DNA from: Streptomyces carpinensis
GTDB lineage: Bacteria; Actinomycetota; Actinomycetes; Streptomycetales; Streptomycetaceae
Direction of reading: 5' to 3'
Assembly: GCF_002154505.1 (NCBI RefSeq)
Contig: NZ_MUBM01000095.1
Coordinates: forward strand, 1-50,234
DNA: 50,234 nucleotides
Both the position numbers and the translations under genes were made by a program. Below the pieces are notes generated by a model that had not been told where the DNA came from, did not search any database, and saw nothing but the letters and a program-made list of their open reading frames with translations. Positions 30,426 through 39,266 of this stretch are shown one piece after another; the first letter of the stretch is position 1, and every line of letters begins with the position of its first letter.

Positions 30426-33029
30426 GTGACAGCGGGAAGCGAATCGGTGCTGGAACTGCTGCCGATGGTGTTCGCTGCCCCGGGCGAGGCGCTGGCACGG
30501 GCGCACGCGCTGCTGGACGCCGGTCCGTCGCCGCTGCACGCCTCGGTGGCGCACCAGGTGATCGGCATCTGGCAGCGGGACTTCGGCGACATGCGGCCGG
30601 CCCTGCGGCATCTGCGGCGGGCACGCGATCTGGCGGCGCGGGCGGGCTCGGCCGACCGGGAGGCCGACGTACTGGCCACGCTCGGGGTCGCGCTGGTGCA
30701 CGCGGGACGCACCCGGGAAGGCCTCACAGCGTTCGACGAGGGTGTGGCGCGCGGAACGGGGCACACCCGGGCCCGGGTCCGGTACCGGCGGGCGTACGTG
30801 TGGTGGGTGCTGGGCCGGCACCGTCAGGCCCTGGAGGACGTACGCCGGGCCGTTCCCGTGCTGCGGCAGGCCGACGACGTGATCTGGACGGCGCGGGCGC
30901 TGACGTTGCGGGCCACGGTGCACCTGGCACTGGGTGCGGTGGAACGGGCCGACGCCGACTTCACTGCGGCGGAGGCGCTGTGGGACACCACCGGCCAGGA
31001 GCACGACAAGGCCGACGCGGTGGAGAGCCGCGGCCTGGCGGCGTTCCGCCGGGGTGACATACCGGCGGCGCTGCGACTGCTGGACGAGGCCGAGGAGCGG
31101 TACGCCAAGCTCGGCACACCCACGTTCATGCTGAACATCCGGCGCTGCGAGGTGCTGATGGCGGCCGGGCTGGCCCCGGAGGCGCTGGCCGAGGCGGACG
31201 CGGCGATCGCCGAACTCGACCGGCTGGGCGGCCAGTCGACCCGCAAGGCCGAGCTGCTGCTGGCGGCGGCGCGCGCGGCGCGGCTGGCGGACGACCCGCA
31301 CACGGCGATGGCGCGGGCCGCGGTGGCCGTGCGGCTGTTCGCCGGACAGCGGCGCGCCTGGTGGGAGACGCATGCCCGGCTGGTGCTGATCGAGGCGCGG
31401 GTCGCCGTCGGACGCCGCTCCGCCCGGCTCGTCGCGGACGCCGCCGCGGTGGCCGAACGGCTGGCCGCCTTCGGCTCCCCGGCCGCGCCGGAGGCGTCGC
31501 TGCTGGCGGGCCGGATCGCGCTGACCCTGGGCCGGCCGGCGGAGGCGGAGCGCCATCTGGCCGCCGCCGCGCGCAGTCGGCACGGCGGGCCGCCGCTGGC
31601 GCGGATGACCGGATGGGCCGCGCAGGCTCTGCGGGCACGGGCTGCGGGCTCGGGCCGCGGAGTGCTGGAAGCCTGCCGGCGCGGGCTCGACGTGCTGGAC
31701 GACCACCGGATGACGCTCGGTGCCTCCGAGTTGCGTGCCCGGGCCACCGCGCAGGGCGCCGAACTGGCCGCACTGGCCCAGGAGTCGGCCCTCGCCTCGG
31801 GGCAGCCGCGGCGGCTGCTGATGTGGAGCGAACGCTGGCGGGCCACCGTGCTGTCCGCGCCGCCCACCCGGCCGCCCGCCGACCCGGCGCTGCTCAGCGG
31901 CCTGACCGCGTTCCGGGAGATCGCCGCCCGTGCGGAGGAGGCCCGTCAGGACGGCCATCCGGTTCCGGCGCTGGAACGGGAACAGCGTCGCCTGGAACGG
32001 GAGATCCGCTCCCGCACCCTGCATCTGCGCGGTGCGGCCCCGGGCGGCGGCGACCGCTTCGAGCCGGGCCGGCTGCTGGAGCGGCTCGGGGACGCGCGGC
32101 TGGTCGAACTGGCCGTGCTGGACGGCCGGGTGCACGTGCTGCTGTGCGCCGAGGGGCGGGTGCGGCGCTTCGAGGCGGGGCGGCTCGCGGACGCGGTGGT
32201 CGAGGCCGATCACGTGCAGGCGGGGCTGCGGCGGCTCGCCCATCCGGGCGCGGCGGCCCGGCTGCCGCTGGTGGAGGCGGCCGGGCGGCGCCTCCAGGAG
32301 CTGCTGCTCGGTCCGGCCGCCGGGTACCTGGGCACGGGACCCGTCGTGGTGGTACCGCCGGGCTCGCTGCACCGGGTGCCGTGGGCGCTGCTGCCGGCGC
32401 TGCGGGAACGGGTGCTGAGTGTGTCGCCGTCGGCGAGCAGCTGGCTGCGCGCCCGGGAGACCGAACCGCCGCCCCGGTCACGCCAGGTGCTGGTGCGCGG
32501 CCCCGGGCTGGCGACCGGCGGCGCGGAGGTGCCGGAGCTGGCCCGCCGGTACGGTGCGCCGACCGTGCTGGAGGGGGCCGAAGCACATGTGTCGCGTGTG
32601 CTGCGGGAGCTGGACGGGGCCGCGCTCGCGCACATCGCCGCGCACGGTGCCTTCCGCGCGGACAGTCCCCTGTTCTCGTCGCTGACGATGGCGGACGGCC
32701 CGATCGTGGTGCACGACTTCGAACGCCTGGACCGCAGCCCGTACCGGATCATCCTCTCCTGCTGCGACACCGCGCGGCTCGCCTCCGTCGGAGCCGACGA
32801 GCTCCTCGGCCTGGTCACCGCGCTGCTGCCGCTGGGGACGGCCGGGGTGGTGGCGTGCAGCGCGCCCGTCAACGACGAGGCGGTGGTGCCGTTGATGCTC
32901 GCGCTGCACAAGGCGCTCGGCGCCGGCCTGTCCCTGGCCGAGGCCCTGCGCGACGCGCGGGCCGCTCTGCCGGGCGACGCGACGCACCAGGCCACGGGGT
33001 GGGCGTTCTCGGCGTTCGGTGCGGCGTGA
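30426..33029 (+). CDS. TPR-CHAT protein (caspase-like peptidase)
   Basis: Protein of 867 residues. Residues about 10-480 are helical repeats rich in Ala/Arg with TPR spacing (ALRHLRRARDLAARAG, ALTLRATVHLALGAVERADA, ESRGLAAFRRGDIPAALRLLDE). The C-terminal 270 residues are a CHAT domain: PPGSLHRVPWALLP, then catalytic H740 in LAHIAAHGAF and C779/C780 in IILSCCDTARLA, so the His-Cys dyad looks intact. CHAT proteases are clan CD relatives of caspases and separase; some act in prokaryotic immunity or cell death. GTG 30426 (VTAGSESVLELLP) was preferred; the frame extends upstream to 30300 without family-like sequence. Divergent from the subtilase operon. Confidence 0.87.
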   Translation: MTAGSESVLELLPMVFAAPGEALARAHALLDAGPSPLHASVAHQVIGIWQRDFGDMRPALRHLRRARDLAARAGSADREADVLATLGVALVHAGRTREGLTAFDEGVARGTGHTRARVRYRRAYVWWVLGRHRQALEDVRRAVPVLRQADDVIWTARALTLRATVHLALGAVERADADFTAAEALWDTTGQEHDKADAVESRGLAAFRRGDIPAALRLLDEAEERYAKLGTPTFMLNIRRCEVLMAAGLAPEALAEADAAIAELDRLGGQSTRKAELLLAAARAARLADDPHTAMARAAVAVRLFAGQRRAWWETHARLVLIEARVAVGRRSARLVADAAAVAERLAAFGSPAAPEASLLAGRIALTLGRPAEAERHLAAAARSRHGGPPLARMTGWAAQALRARAAGSGRGVLEACRRGLDVLDDHRMTLGASELRARATAQGAELAALAQESALASGQPRRLLMWSERWRATVLSAPPTRPPADPALLSGLTAFREIAARAEEARQDGHPVPALEREQRRLEREIRSRTLHLRGAAPGGGDRFEPGRLLERLGDARLVELAVLDGRVHVLLCAEGRVRRFEAGRLADAVVEADHVQAGLRRLAHPGAAARLPLVEAAGRRLQELLLGPAAGYLGTGPVVVVPPGSLHRVPWALLPALRERVLSVSPSASSWLRARETEPPPRSRQVLVRGPGLATGGAEVPELARRYGAPTVLEGAEAHVSRVLRELDGAALAHIAAHGAFRADSPLFSSLTMADGPIVVHDFERLDRSPYRIILSCCDTARLASVGADELLGLVTALLPLGTAGVVACSAPVNDEAVVPLMLALHKALGAGLSLAEALRDARAALPGDATHQATGWAFSAFGAA

Positions 33030-33202
33030 GACCGGGCCCCGGCCTTCAACCCGGCGCGAGACCGGCCCCGGGGCAGCGGACCGGGCGGTCATAGCGGCCG
33101 GGCCGCCGCCCCTGGCGCCCACCGGTCGGGCCACCCGGTCCAGCAGGTCCCGACAGGGCCGGGGTACGCGCCCCCTGGCAGCGGCGGCGCGGGACTCGCT
33201 GC

Positions 33203-33661
33203 TCACGGCAGCAGGGATCGGGCGAAGACGACCATGGGGCGGCCGGGGCCGTTGTAGTCGTCCACGACGCGGGCGTCGAAGCCGAGGCTGCGGTGGAAGG
33301 CGATGGAGCCCTCGTTGGTGACCGAGGTGATGGCCTTCAGACGAACGGCGCCCCGGGCTCGGGCGGCCTCGGTGAACGCCGTCCACAGGCGGCGGCCGAG
33401 GCCGGTGCCGCGGGCGTCGTCGCGGGTGGCGATGAGGTGGACGTATCCCGTGCGGTCCGGGGTCACGAAGCCGATGAGGTAGCCGCGGATGCCGTCCTCC
33501 GCGCGGGCGACCCGGCACGTCGAGCCGAACTGCTGCACCAGGACCGGCTGGTGGAGCGCCCGGAGGTCGCGGTCGCCCCAGAAGCGGGAGTGGTCCCGCA
33601 GGACCTGGTCGAGATCGGTGACGGTGGCGGGGAGGACGGCGAGCGGCATGCGTCCGATCAT
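33203..33661 (-). CDS. GNAT-family N-acetyltransferase
   Basis: Protein of 152 residues with the acetyl-CoA-binding motif DARGTGLGRRLWTAF (Q/RxxGxG/A pattern) and the late motif EGSIAFHRSLGFD. N-terminal beta strand PATVTDLDQVLRDH is typical. Substrate unknown. The ATG overlaps the stop of the WYL relic upstream (ATGA), so it was once its operon partner. Confidence 0.88.
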   Translation of the reverse strand: MIGRMPLAVLPATVTDLDQVLRDHSRFWGDRDLRALHQPVLVQQFGSTCRVARAEDGIRGYLIGFVTPDRTGYVHLIATRDDARGTGLGRRLWTAFTEAARARGAVRLKAITSVTNEGSIAFHRSLGFDARVVDDYNGPGRPMVVFARSLLP

Positions 33662-34134
33662 GGCAGAGGACCGTAACGGGCCGCCGCGCGGCGTGCGGCA
33701 TCGGCCGATTGCCGCCGGATGTCGGCTCGTTCGAGAACCCCCGCGTCCGGTCCGAAGCCGAGCAGCCGCCGTCTCGCAGCGAGCGGTGAGTCGAAGTGCG
33801 GCACCAGCCCGTGCCGGCCGCGTTCCGGGTCCGGGCGGGTGGCGGCCGTCGTGTCGCCGAGGATCTCGGGCAGCACGGCGAGCGCGGCGTCGATGAGCTG
33901 TACGGTGACCGGGAGCTGGCCGAGGCTCGCCTCAAACTCCGCGGTCCAGCGCGCCCAGAAACCGGCCAGCCCGAAATCGCCTTCGTACGGTCCCGCCCCT
34001 CCGCGGGCAGCGAGGCCGGGCGCTTCCGCCGCGCCTGCGCGAGCGCGTCGCCCAGCCTGACCCGTTCCAGTGGGCCGCCCGCCGGAGACGGCCCGCAGGT
34101 GGAGCAGCAGGGACAGCGGCCGGTCGGCTCTCAT
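33658..34134 (-). pseudogene. WYL-domain (YafY-like) regulator with large internal deletion
   Basis: The first residues, MRADRPLSLLLHLRAVSGG, are the typical N-terminus of YafY-type HTH/WYL regulators. The last 100 (DFGLAGFWARWTAEFEASL ... RRLLGFGPDAGVLE, then IRRQSADAARRAAARYG) match the C-terminal WCX region. The about 200 residues between them, including most of the helix-turn-helix and the WYL core, are missing and replaced by a short Arg/Gly/Ala-rich junction. The frame stays open, so a 158-residue product could be made, but it should not bind DNA normally. Confidence 0.6.
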
Positions 34135-34204
34135 CGGGCGGTCACGTCCTTTCCGCACCCGCTCGACCGGAAGGAGTGATTCCGACCGCCCGCCCCGGGT
34201 CGGT

Positions 34205-35335
34205 TCACCTGCGGTGCCACTCCTCGGCCAGCAGCTCGTAGGAGCGCACCCGGTCCGCGTGGTCGTGGGTGATGGTGGTGATGAGCAACTCGTCGGCTCC
34301 AGTGGCCTCCTGGAGCTGCTCCAGTTGGGCGGCGACCCGGCCGGGAGAGCCCACGAACTGGGTGTCGACGCGGTCCTGGACCAACGCCCGGTCCTCGTCG
34401 CTCCAGGTGTGGGCGCGGGCCTCCTCCGGCGTCGGGAACTGGATCGCGCCCTCGGCCGTGCGGATGCTGCGCACCCACAGGCCGTAGCCGGTGGCCAGTT
34501 CGCGTGCCGTCTCGTCGTCCTCGGCGACGACCACGTCCGCGGAGACGCTGACGTGCGGCTTGTCGAGGAACTCCGACGGCTGGAAGTACGACCGGTAGCC
34601 CTCCACCGCGTCCAGGACCGTGGCGGGGCTGACGTGGTAGTTCGCCGCGAAGCGCAGGCCCCGGGCGCCCGCGACCTCGGCGCTGGTGCCGCCGCTGCTG
34701 CCCAGGATCCACACCTCGACGTCGGCGCCCTCGCCCGGCACGACGTGCGCCTGCACGCCCTCAGGGGAGCGGTAGGTGCCGGCCAGCAGGGCGAGGATGT
34801 CGTCGATCTGCTCGGCGTAGTCCTGCGACTCGGCGCCCGGCAGCGTGAGCAGCTTGCGCTGCAGGGCGATCCGGGGTGAGCCGAGGATGCGCTCGAAGGA
34901 GAAGGGGGGCGGGATCAGCAGGCCGTTCGGGGCCCGGCCGTCGACGACCGGGGTGGCGGTCGGCGGCGCGGCCGCCTTCCCGGCCGGCGGGCGGCCTCCC
35001 GAGCGGCCGAGGCCGAGGTCGAGGCGGCCGGGGTGCAGTGCGTCGATCAGGCCGAATTCCTCCACCGTGGACAGCGCGGTGCGGTGGCCGAGTTGGACGG
35101 CCCCGGAGCCGAGACGGATCGTCGAGGTCGCGGCGGCTGTCAGGGCGAGGACGACCGCCGGGGAGGTACCGGCGACGCCCGGGTTGAGGTGGTGTTCGGC
35201 GAACCAGTAGCGGGCGTAGCCGAGGCGTTCGGCCTGCTGGGCCAGGTCCATGGAGTTGCGCAGGGCGTCGCCCGCCGTGGACCCGGACGGTATCGGGGCC
35301 AGGTCGAGGACGCCGAGGGGGATGTCGGAGGACAT
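34205..35335 (-). CDS. LLM-class flavin-dependent oxidoreductase (MsnO8-like)
   Basis: Protein of 376 residues of the bacterial luciferase-like fold. It begins LGVLDLAPIPSGSTAGDAL and carries YARYWFAEHHL, IRLGSGAVQLGHR, FGLIDALHPGRLDLGLGRSGG and WILGSSGGTSAEVA. LLM enzymes use reduced FMN from a partner reductase to oxidise or cleave organic substrates, often C-S bonds. Last gene of a four-gene run of LLM genes behind a cysteine-type leader peptide. ATG 35335 has GAGGAG upstream; the gap to the previous gene is 10 bases. No flavin reductase is nearby. Confidence 0.9.
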   Translation of the reverse strand: MSSDIPLGVLDLAPIPSGSTAGDALRNSMDLAQQAERLGYARYWFAEHHLNPGVAGTSPAVVLALTAAATSTIRLGSGAVQLGHRTALSTVEEFGLIDALHPGRLDLGLGRSGGRPPAGKAAAPPTATPVVDGRAPNGLLIPPPFSFERILGSPRIALQRKLLTLPGAESQDYAEQIDDILALLAGTYRSPEGVQAHVVPGEGADVEVWILGSSGGTSAEVAGARGLRFAANYHVSPATVLDAVEGYRSYFQPSEFLDKPHVSVSADVVVAEDDETARELATGYGLWVRSIRTAEGAIQFPTPEEARAHTWSDEDRALVQDRVDTQFVGSPGRVAAQLEQLQEATGADELLITTITHDHADRVRSYELLAEEWHRR

Positions 35336-35345
35336 GATGGGCTCC

Positions 35346-36443
35346 TCAGCGGTCGAGGGGAGTGGGTGCGGATACGGGCGCCGGCTTCGCGAACACCGGG
35401 CCCCAGTCGAACGGCGGATCCGGGATCTCGCGGCGCAGCACGGGCGCTACCTCGCTCTGGAACAGCTCCAGCGAGTCCCGGTGCCGGGTGTCGGTGAGCC
35501 CGCTCGCGTCGGCCTGCACGTGCAGTACGGTGTGGCCGAACTGCTCGTGGTAGCGGTGCACCTTCTCCAGCACCTGCTGCGGGCTGCCGATCAGCGCGGA
35601 GCTGCGCTCGACGAAGTCCTCCAGGGTCTCGAAGACCACCGGCAGGCCCGCCCTCCGCTGGAACGCCAGGTTGCTCTCGAAGATCGGGCGGTAGGCGGCG
35701 AGCGCCTCCTGCGTCGTACGGGCCACGTAGGTGCCCGCCGAGCCGGCGCCGACCGCGACGTCGGCCGGGTCGTGGCCGTGGTGCTCCCAGCGTTCGCGGT
35801 AGTAGCGGATCAACCGCGCGTACGGCTCGATGGGGTTGGTGACGTTCGCCGAGAACAGCGGGTCGCCGTAGCGGGCGGCGAGGTCGACGCTCTCCTTGCT
35901 GGTGGCGCTGCCGTGCCAGACCCGGATCGGCTGCTGATAGGGCCGCGGCCAGACCTCGGCGTCCTTCAGCGGCGGACGGAAGCGGGTGTCGGCGGTCACC
36001 CTGTCCTGCCGCCAGATCTGCCGGAACACCTCGTAGCTCTCGGCGTTGCGGTCCCACTGGTCCTCGGGTGTGACGTGGAACAGCTCGCGCTGGGCGGCGC
36101 CGTTGCCCTTGCCGATGATCAGCTCCAGCCGTCCGCCCGCCAGATGGTCCAGCGTGGCGTAGTCCTCGTAGGCGCGCACGGGGTCCAGCAGGCTGAGGGT
36201 GGTGACGGCGGTGAACAGCCGGATGCGCCGGGTGAGGGCGGCGATGTGGCTGAGCACGACCGTCGGGGAGGAGGAGATGAACGGCCGCTCGTGCCGCTCC
36301 CCCACGCCGAACCCGTCGAAGCCCAGCTCCTCGGCGAGCAGCGCGTTGTCGAGGACCTCGCGGAAGCGGTCCTGTGTCGGCTTCCAGACGCCCGTGACCG
36401 GGTCCGGGCGGTGCACGATCAGGGTGATGGCGAGGAACTTCAC
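35346..36443 (-). CDS. LLM-class flavin-dependent oxidoreductase
   Basis: Protein of 365 residues. LLM pattern: ALLAEELGFDGFGVGERHE, ALTRRIRLFTAVTTLSLLDP, LDHLAGGRLELIIGKGNG and RPYQQPIRVWHGSATSKES. GTG 36443 overlaps the stop of the upstream LLM gene (GTGA), so the pair is translationally coupled. Probably a monooxygenase of organosulfur or related compounds, judged from the operon (inference). Confidence 0.9.
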   Translation of the reverse strand: MKFLAITLIVHRPDPVTGVWKPTQDRFREVLDNALLAEELGFDGFGVGERHERPFISSSPTVVLSHIAALTRRIRLFTAVTTLSLLDPVRAYEDYATLDHLAGGRLELIIGKGNGAAQRELFHVTPEDQWDRNAESYEVFRQIWRQDRVTADTRFRPPLKDAEVWPRPYQQPIRVWHGSATSKESVDLAARYGDPLFSANVTNPIEPYARLIRYYRERWEHHGHDPADVAVGAGSAGTYVARTTQEALAAYRPIFESNLAFQRRAGLPVVFETLEDFVERSSALIGSPQQVLEKVHRYHEQFGHTVLHVQADASGLTDTRHRDSLELFQSEVAPVLRREIPDPPFDWGPVFAKPAPVSAPTPLDR

Positions 36444-37813
36444 GACGCCACCCGCTCCTCGCGCACCTCGTCCGGGTGCGTGAGGCCGAGGTGGTCGCGC
36501 AGGGTGGTGCCCTTGTAGTCGGCGCGGAAGACGCCCTGTTCCTGAAGGAGGGGGACCACCCGGTCGGCGAAGGGGTCGAGGCCGCCCGGGGTGATGTGCG
36601 GGACCAGGATGAAGCCGTCGGACGCGTCGGCCTGCACGAAGTCGTTGATGGTCTTCGCGACGGTCGCCGGGGAGCCGACGAAGGTCTGCCGGTTGCCGGT
36701 GTTGATCACCAGGTCGCGGATGGACCAGTTGTTCGCGGCGGCGAGCTCGCGCCACTCGCGGGCGACGGCCAACGGGTCACGGTACATGCGCACCTGGGCG
36801 CGGCCCTTGGAGATGTGCTCGTCGCTGACGTCCGGGTCGATGTCGGGCAGCGGCCCCTCCGGGTCGTACGCGGACAGGTCGCGGTTCCAGACGAACTCCA
36901 GGTGCTTGATGGCGGTCGCGCCGCTGACCTGCTGCCGGCGCACCTGGCGGGCCAGCTCGGCCGCCTCGGCGTCGGTGTCGCCGAGGACGAAGGTGGCGGC
37001 GGGCAGGATCAGCAGCTGGTCGTGCCGGCGGCCGTACTTGGCCAGGCGGGCCTTGACGTCGGTGTAGAAGGTTTGGCCCTCCTTCAGGGTGGAGTAGCGG
37101 CTGAAGATGGCGTCGGCACTGGACGCGGCGAACTCCCGGCCCTCCTCGGAGTCGCCGGCCTGGAAGATCACCGGTCGGCCCTGCGGCGAGCGCGGCACGT
37201 TGAACTGTCCGTGGATGTCGAAGTGCCGGCCCTGGTGGACGAAGGCGCCGGCCTTGGCGTCGCGCAGGAAGGTGCCTGTGGCCTGGTCGGCGACGATCTC
37301 GTCCCCCTGCCAGGAGTCGAAGAGTTCGTTCGCCGTGGCGAGGAACTCCTTGGCGCGCGAGTAGCGCTCCTCCTGCGGCAGGAAGCCGCCGCGGCGGAAG
37401 TTCTCGCCGGTGAAGGCGTCCCAGGAGGTGACGACGTTCCACGCGGAGCGGCCGCCGGAGAGGTGGTCGAGGCTGGCGAACTGGCGGGCGACCTCGTAGG
37501 GCTCGTTGAAGGTGGAGTTGATGGTGCCGGTCAGTCCGAGGCGGTCGGTGACGGCGGCCAGCGCGGCGAGGACGGTGAAGGTGTCGGGGCGGCCGACGAC
37601 GTCCAGGTCGTAGATCTTCCCGCCCTGTTCGCGCAGCCGGAGTCCCTCGGCGAGGAAGAGGAAGTCGAACTTGGCGCGTTCGGCGGTCTGCGCGAAGCGG
37701 ACGAAGGAGTCGAACTCGATGTGGCTGCCGGCAGCCGGGTCGCTCCAGACGGTGGTGTTGTTCACTCCCGGGAAGTGGGCGGCCAGGTGGATCTGCTTCT
37801 GCGGTTTGCTCAT
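36440..37813 (-). CDS. NtaA/DszA/SnaA-type FMN-dependent monooxygenase
   Basis: Protein of 457 residues, longer than SsuD and typical of the nitrilotriacetate monooxygenase A / dibenzothiophene-sulfone monooxygenase group: QIHLAAHFPGVNNTTVW, FAQTAERAKFDFLFLAEG, DHLSGGRSAWNVVTSW and NFRRGGFLPQEERY. Such enzymes cleave C-N or C-S bonds with reduced FMN. In this sulfur-type operon a sulfone or thioether substrate is plausible. ATG 37813 has GGAGGG upstream; 19 bases separate it from the previous gene. Confidence 0.9.
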   Translation of the reverse strand: MSKPQKQIHLAAHFPGVNNTTVWSDPAAGSHIEFDSFVRFAQTAERAKFDFLFLAEGLRLREQGGKIYDLDVVGRPDTFTVLAALAAVTDRLGLTGTINSTFNEPYEVARQFASLDHLSGGRSAWNVVTSWDAFTGENFRRGGFLPQEERYSRAKEFLATANELFDSWQGDEIVADQATGTFLRDAKAGAFVHQGRHFDIHGQFNVPRSPQGRPVIFQAGDSEEGREFAASSADAIFSRYSTLKEGQTFYTDVKARLAKYGRRHDQLLILPAATFVLGDTDAEAAELARQVRRQQVSGATAIKHLEFVWNRDLSAYDPEGPLPDIDPDVSDEHISKGRAQVRMYRDPLAVAREWRELAAANNWSIRDLVINTGNRQTFVGSPATVAKTINDFVQADASDGFILVPHITPGGLDPFADRVVPLLQEQGVFRADYKGTTLRDHLGLTHPDEVREERVAS

Positions 37814-37832
37814 GGTCGTGGGTCCCTCCGGC

Positions 37833-39041
37833 TCAGGCGGCGGCGTAACGGTTGGCGGGGCGGGCGAGCCCGAGCAGTCCGCGCAGGGAGTCGGCCTCGT
37901 AGGCACGCCGGAAGGCGCCGCGGCGCTGGAGTTCGGGGACCAGGCCCTGGGTGATCGCCGGCAGGTCGTGCCCGAGGACGGCGGGGCGGAGCCGGAAGCC
38001 GGTCAGTCCGCCGGCCTGCAACTCCTGGAGCAGATCGGCGAGCTGGCCGGGCGTGCCGGTGAAGACGCGGGCGTCGCTGGTGTACGGCTCACCGGAGAGC
38101 TCGTCGAGGCGTTCCCGGCGGGCCGCCGCGGCGGAGGCGTCGTCGTCGAGGAAGACGACGAGGTCGCCGAAGACGTGCAGGGGCTCGTCGGCGCGGCCGG
38201 CCGCCTCCTGCTCGGCGCGGATCTCGGCGACGATCGCGCGGGCCTGGTCGGTGTCGTGCGGGGTGACGTACCCGATGTCGGCCTGGCGGGCCACCAGCCG
38301 GTACGGCACGGTCTGGTGGGCGAGGGCGCTGACGATCGGCCGGCCCTGCGGCGGGCGGGGCGTGATGGACGGGCCCTTGACGCTGAAGAACCTGCCCTCG
38401 AAGTCGATGTAGTGCAGCTTGTCGCGGTCGATGAAGCGGCCGGTGGCCACGTCCCGGATCTCCGCGTCGTCCTCCCAGCTGTCCCACAGCCGCCGGACCA
38501 CCTCGACGTATTCCGCGGCCTCGTCGAAGAGTTCGGTGACCCGCTCCTGTCCGGCCGGGGTCCGGAGTTCCTCCAGGCTCAGCGGGGCGAAGGTGCGGCG
38601 GCCGAAGTGGTCGGCCTCGTGCGGGCGGGCGGTGAGCTGCACCCGCAGGCCCGCGCGGCCGGTGCTCACATAGTCGAGGGTGGCGATCGCCTTGGAGATG
38701 TGGAACGGCTCGGTGTGGGTGGCGATCACGGTCGGCACCAGGCCGATGTGCTGGGTGAGCGGCGCGATCCGGGACGCGATCAGTACGGCGTCCAGGCGTC
38801 CGCGGACCTGGTCGGTGCGGCCGTCCGGCTCGCCGTAGTGGGAGGACTGCAGGCCGAGACCGTCCTCGATGGTCACGAGGTCGAGCAGGCCGCGTTCGGC
38901 CTCGGCGACCAGGTCGGCCCAGTATCGGGCGGTGAACAGGTCCTTGGACCGGGACACCGGCTCCCGCCAGGAGGCAGGGTGCCAGCCGGTGCCGTCCAGG
39001 GCGACGGCGAGGTGCAGGGAGTCAGAGACGGATGAGGACAC
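37833..39041 (-). CDS. LLM-class flavin-dependent oxidoreductase, first of four
   Basis: Protein of 402 residues: LHLAVALDGTGWHPASWR, AERGLLDLVTIEDGLGL, ASRIAPLTQHIGLVPTVI, TGRAGLRVQLTA and GRPIVSALAHQTVPYRLVAR. Related to alkanesulfonate monooxygenase-like LLM proteins. GTG 39041 (VSSSVSDSLHL) follows an AAGGAAGGC site. It is the first structural gene after leader peptide 39175-39261 and two GC-rich hairpins, so cysteine-controlled attenuation is likely. Confidence 0.88.
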   Translation of the reverse strand: MSSSVSDSLHLAVALDGTGWHPASWREPVSRSKDLFTARYWADLVAEAERGLLDLVTIEDGLGLQSSHYGEPDGRTDQVRGRLDAVLIASRIAPLTQHIGLVPTVIATHTEPFHISKAIATLDYVSTGRAGLRVQLTARPHEADHFGRRTFAPLSLEELRTPAGQERVTELFDEAAEYVEVVRRLWDSWEDDAEIRDVATGRFIDRDKLHYIDFEGRFFSVKGPSITPRPPQGRPIVSALAHQTVPYRLVARQADIGYVTPHDTDQARAIVAEIRAEQEAAGRADEPLHVFGDLVVFLDDDASAAAARRERLDELSGEPYTSDARVFTGTPGQLADLLQELQAGGLTGFRLRPAVLGHDLPAITQGLVPELQRRGAFRRAYEADSLRGLLGLARPANRYAAA

Positions 39042-39075
39042 GGGAGGGGTGCCTTCCTTCAGGTCCGTACGGGAT

Positions 39076-39164
39076 CGCCTGCCCACGGCACAGGGGTGGG
39101 CGGCGGCGCAGCAGGGGTTCCACCGGGCGGCGCCGGAACGGGTCGGGAGCGACAGCCGGCGCCG
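39076..39164 (-). promoter_or_regulatory. Two hairpins between leader peptide and LLM operon (putative attenuator)
   Basis: GGCGCCGG pairs with CCGGCGCC (39128-39136 with 39156-39164). A second stem GCC-GCCCAC / GTGGGC-GGC lies at about 39076-39103. They fill the 133 bases between the leader stop and the first LLM start, as expected for leader-peptide attenuation or start-site masking. Confidence 0.5.
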
Positions 39165-39174
39165 GGAGAGAGGG

Positions 39175-39261
39175 TCAGGAACGACAGAGCGCGCCGGCCA
39201 CGCGCTGGAGGTCGATGTGGGGCCGGGAGTGGAGGCGGACGGCGTGGAGTAGGCGGGTCAC
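39175..39261 (-). CDS. Cysteine-type leader peptide upstream of LLM operon
   Basis: Small ORF of 28 codons with core RPHIDLQRVAGALCR ending in Cys-Arg-Ser-stop. This is the pattern of the actinobacterial putative leader peptides found upstream of sulfur genes ([R/H]HIDL-RV-S-A-x-C). It has its own ribosome-binding site (GGAGG, 8 bases before GTG 39261). Ribosome stalling at the Cys codon when cysteine is scarce would alter downstream RNA folding. An in-frame GTG at 39270 is an alternative start. Confidence 0.75.
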   Translation of the reverse strand: MTRLLHAVRLHSRPHIDLQRVAGALCRS

Positions 39262-39266
39262 GTCCG

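Noticed and set aside
30279..32372. Long minus-strand frame antisense to the TPR-CHAT gene
   Set aside because: Gln/Arg/Pro-rich translation without domains; the plus strand has TPR repeats and an intact CHAT active site.
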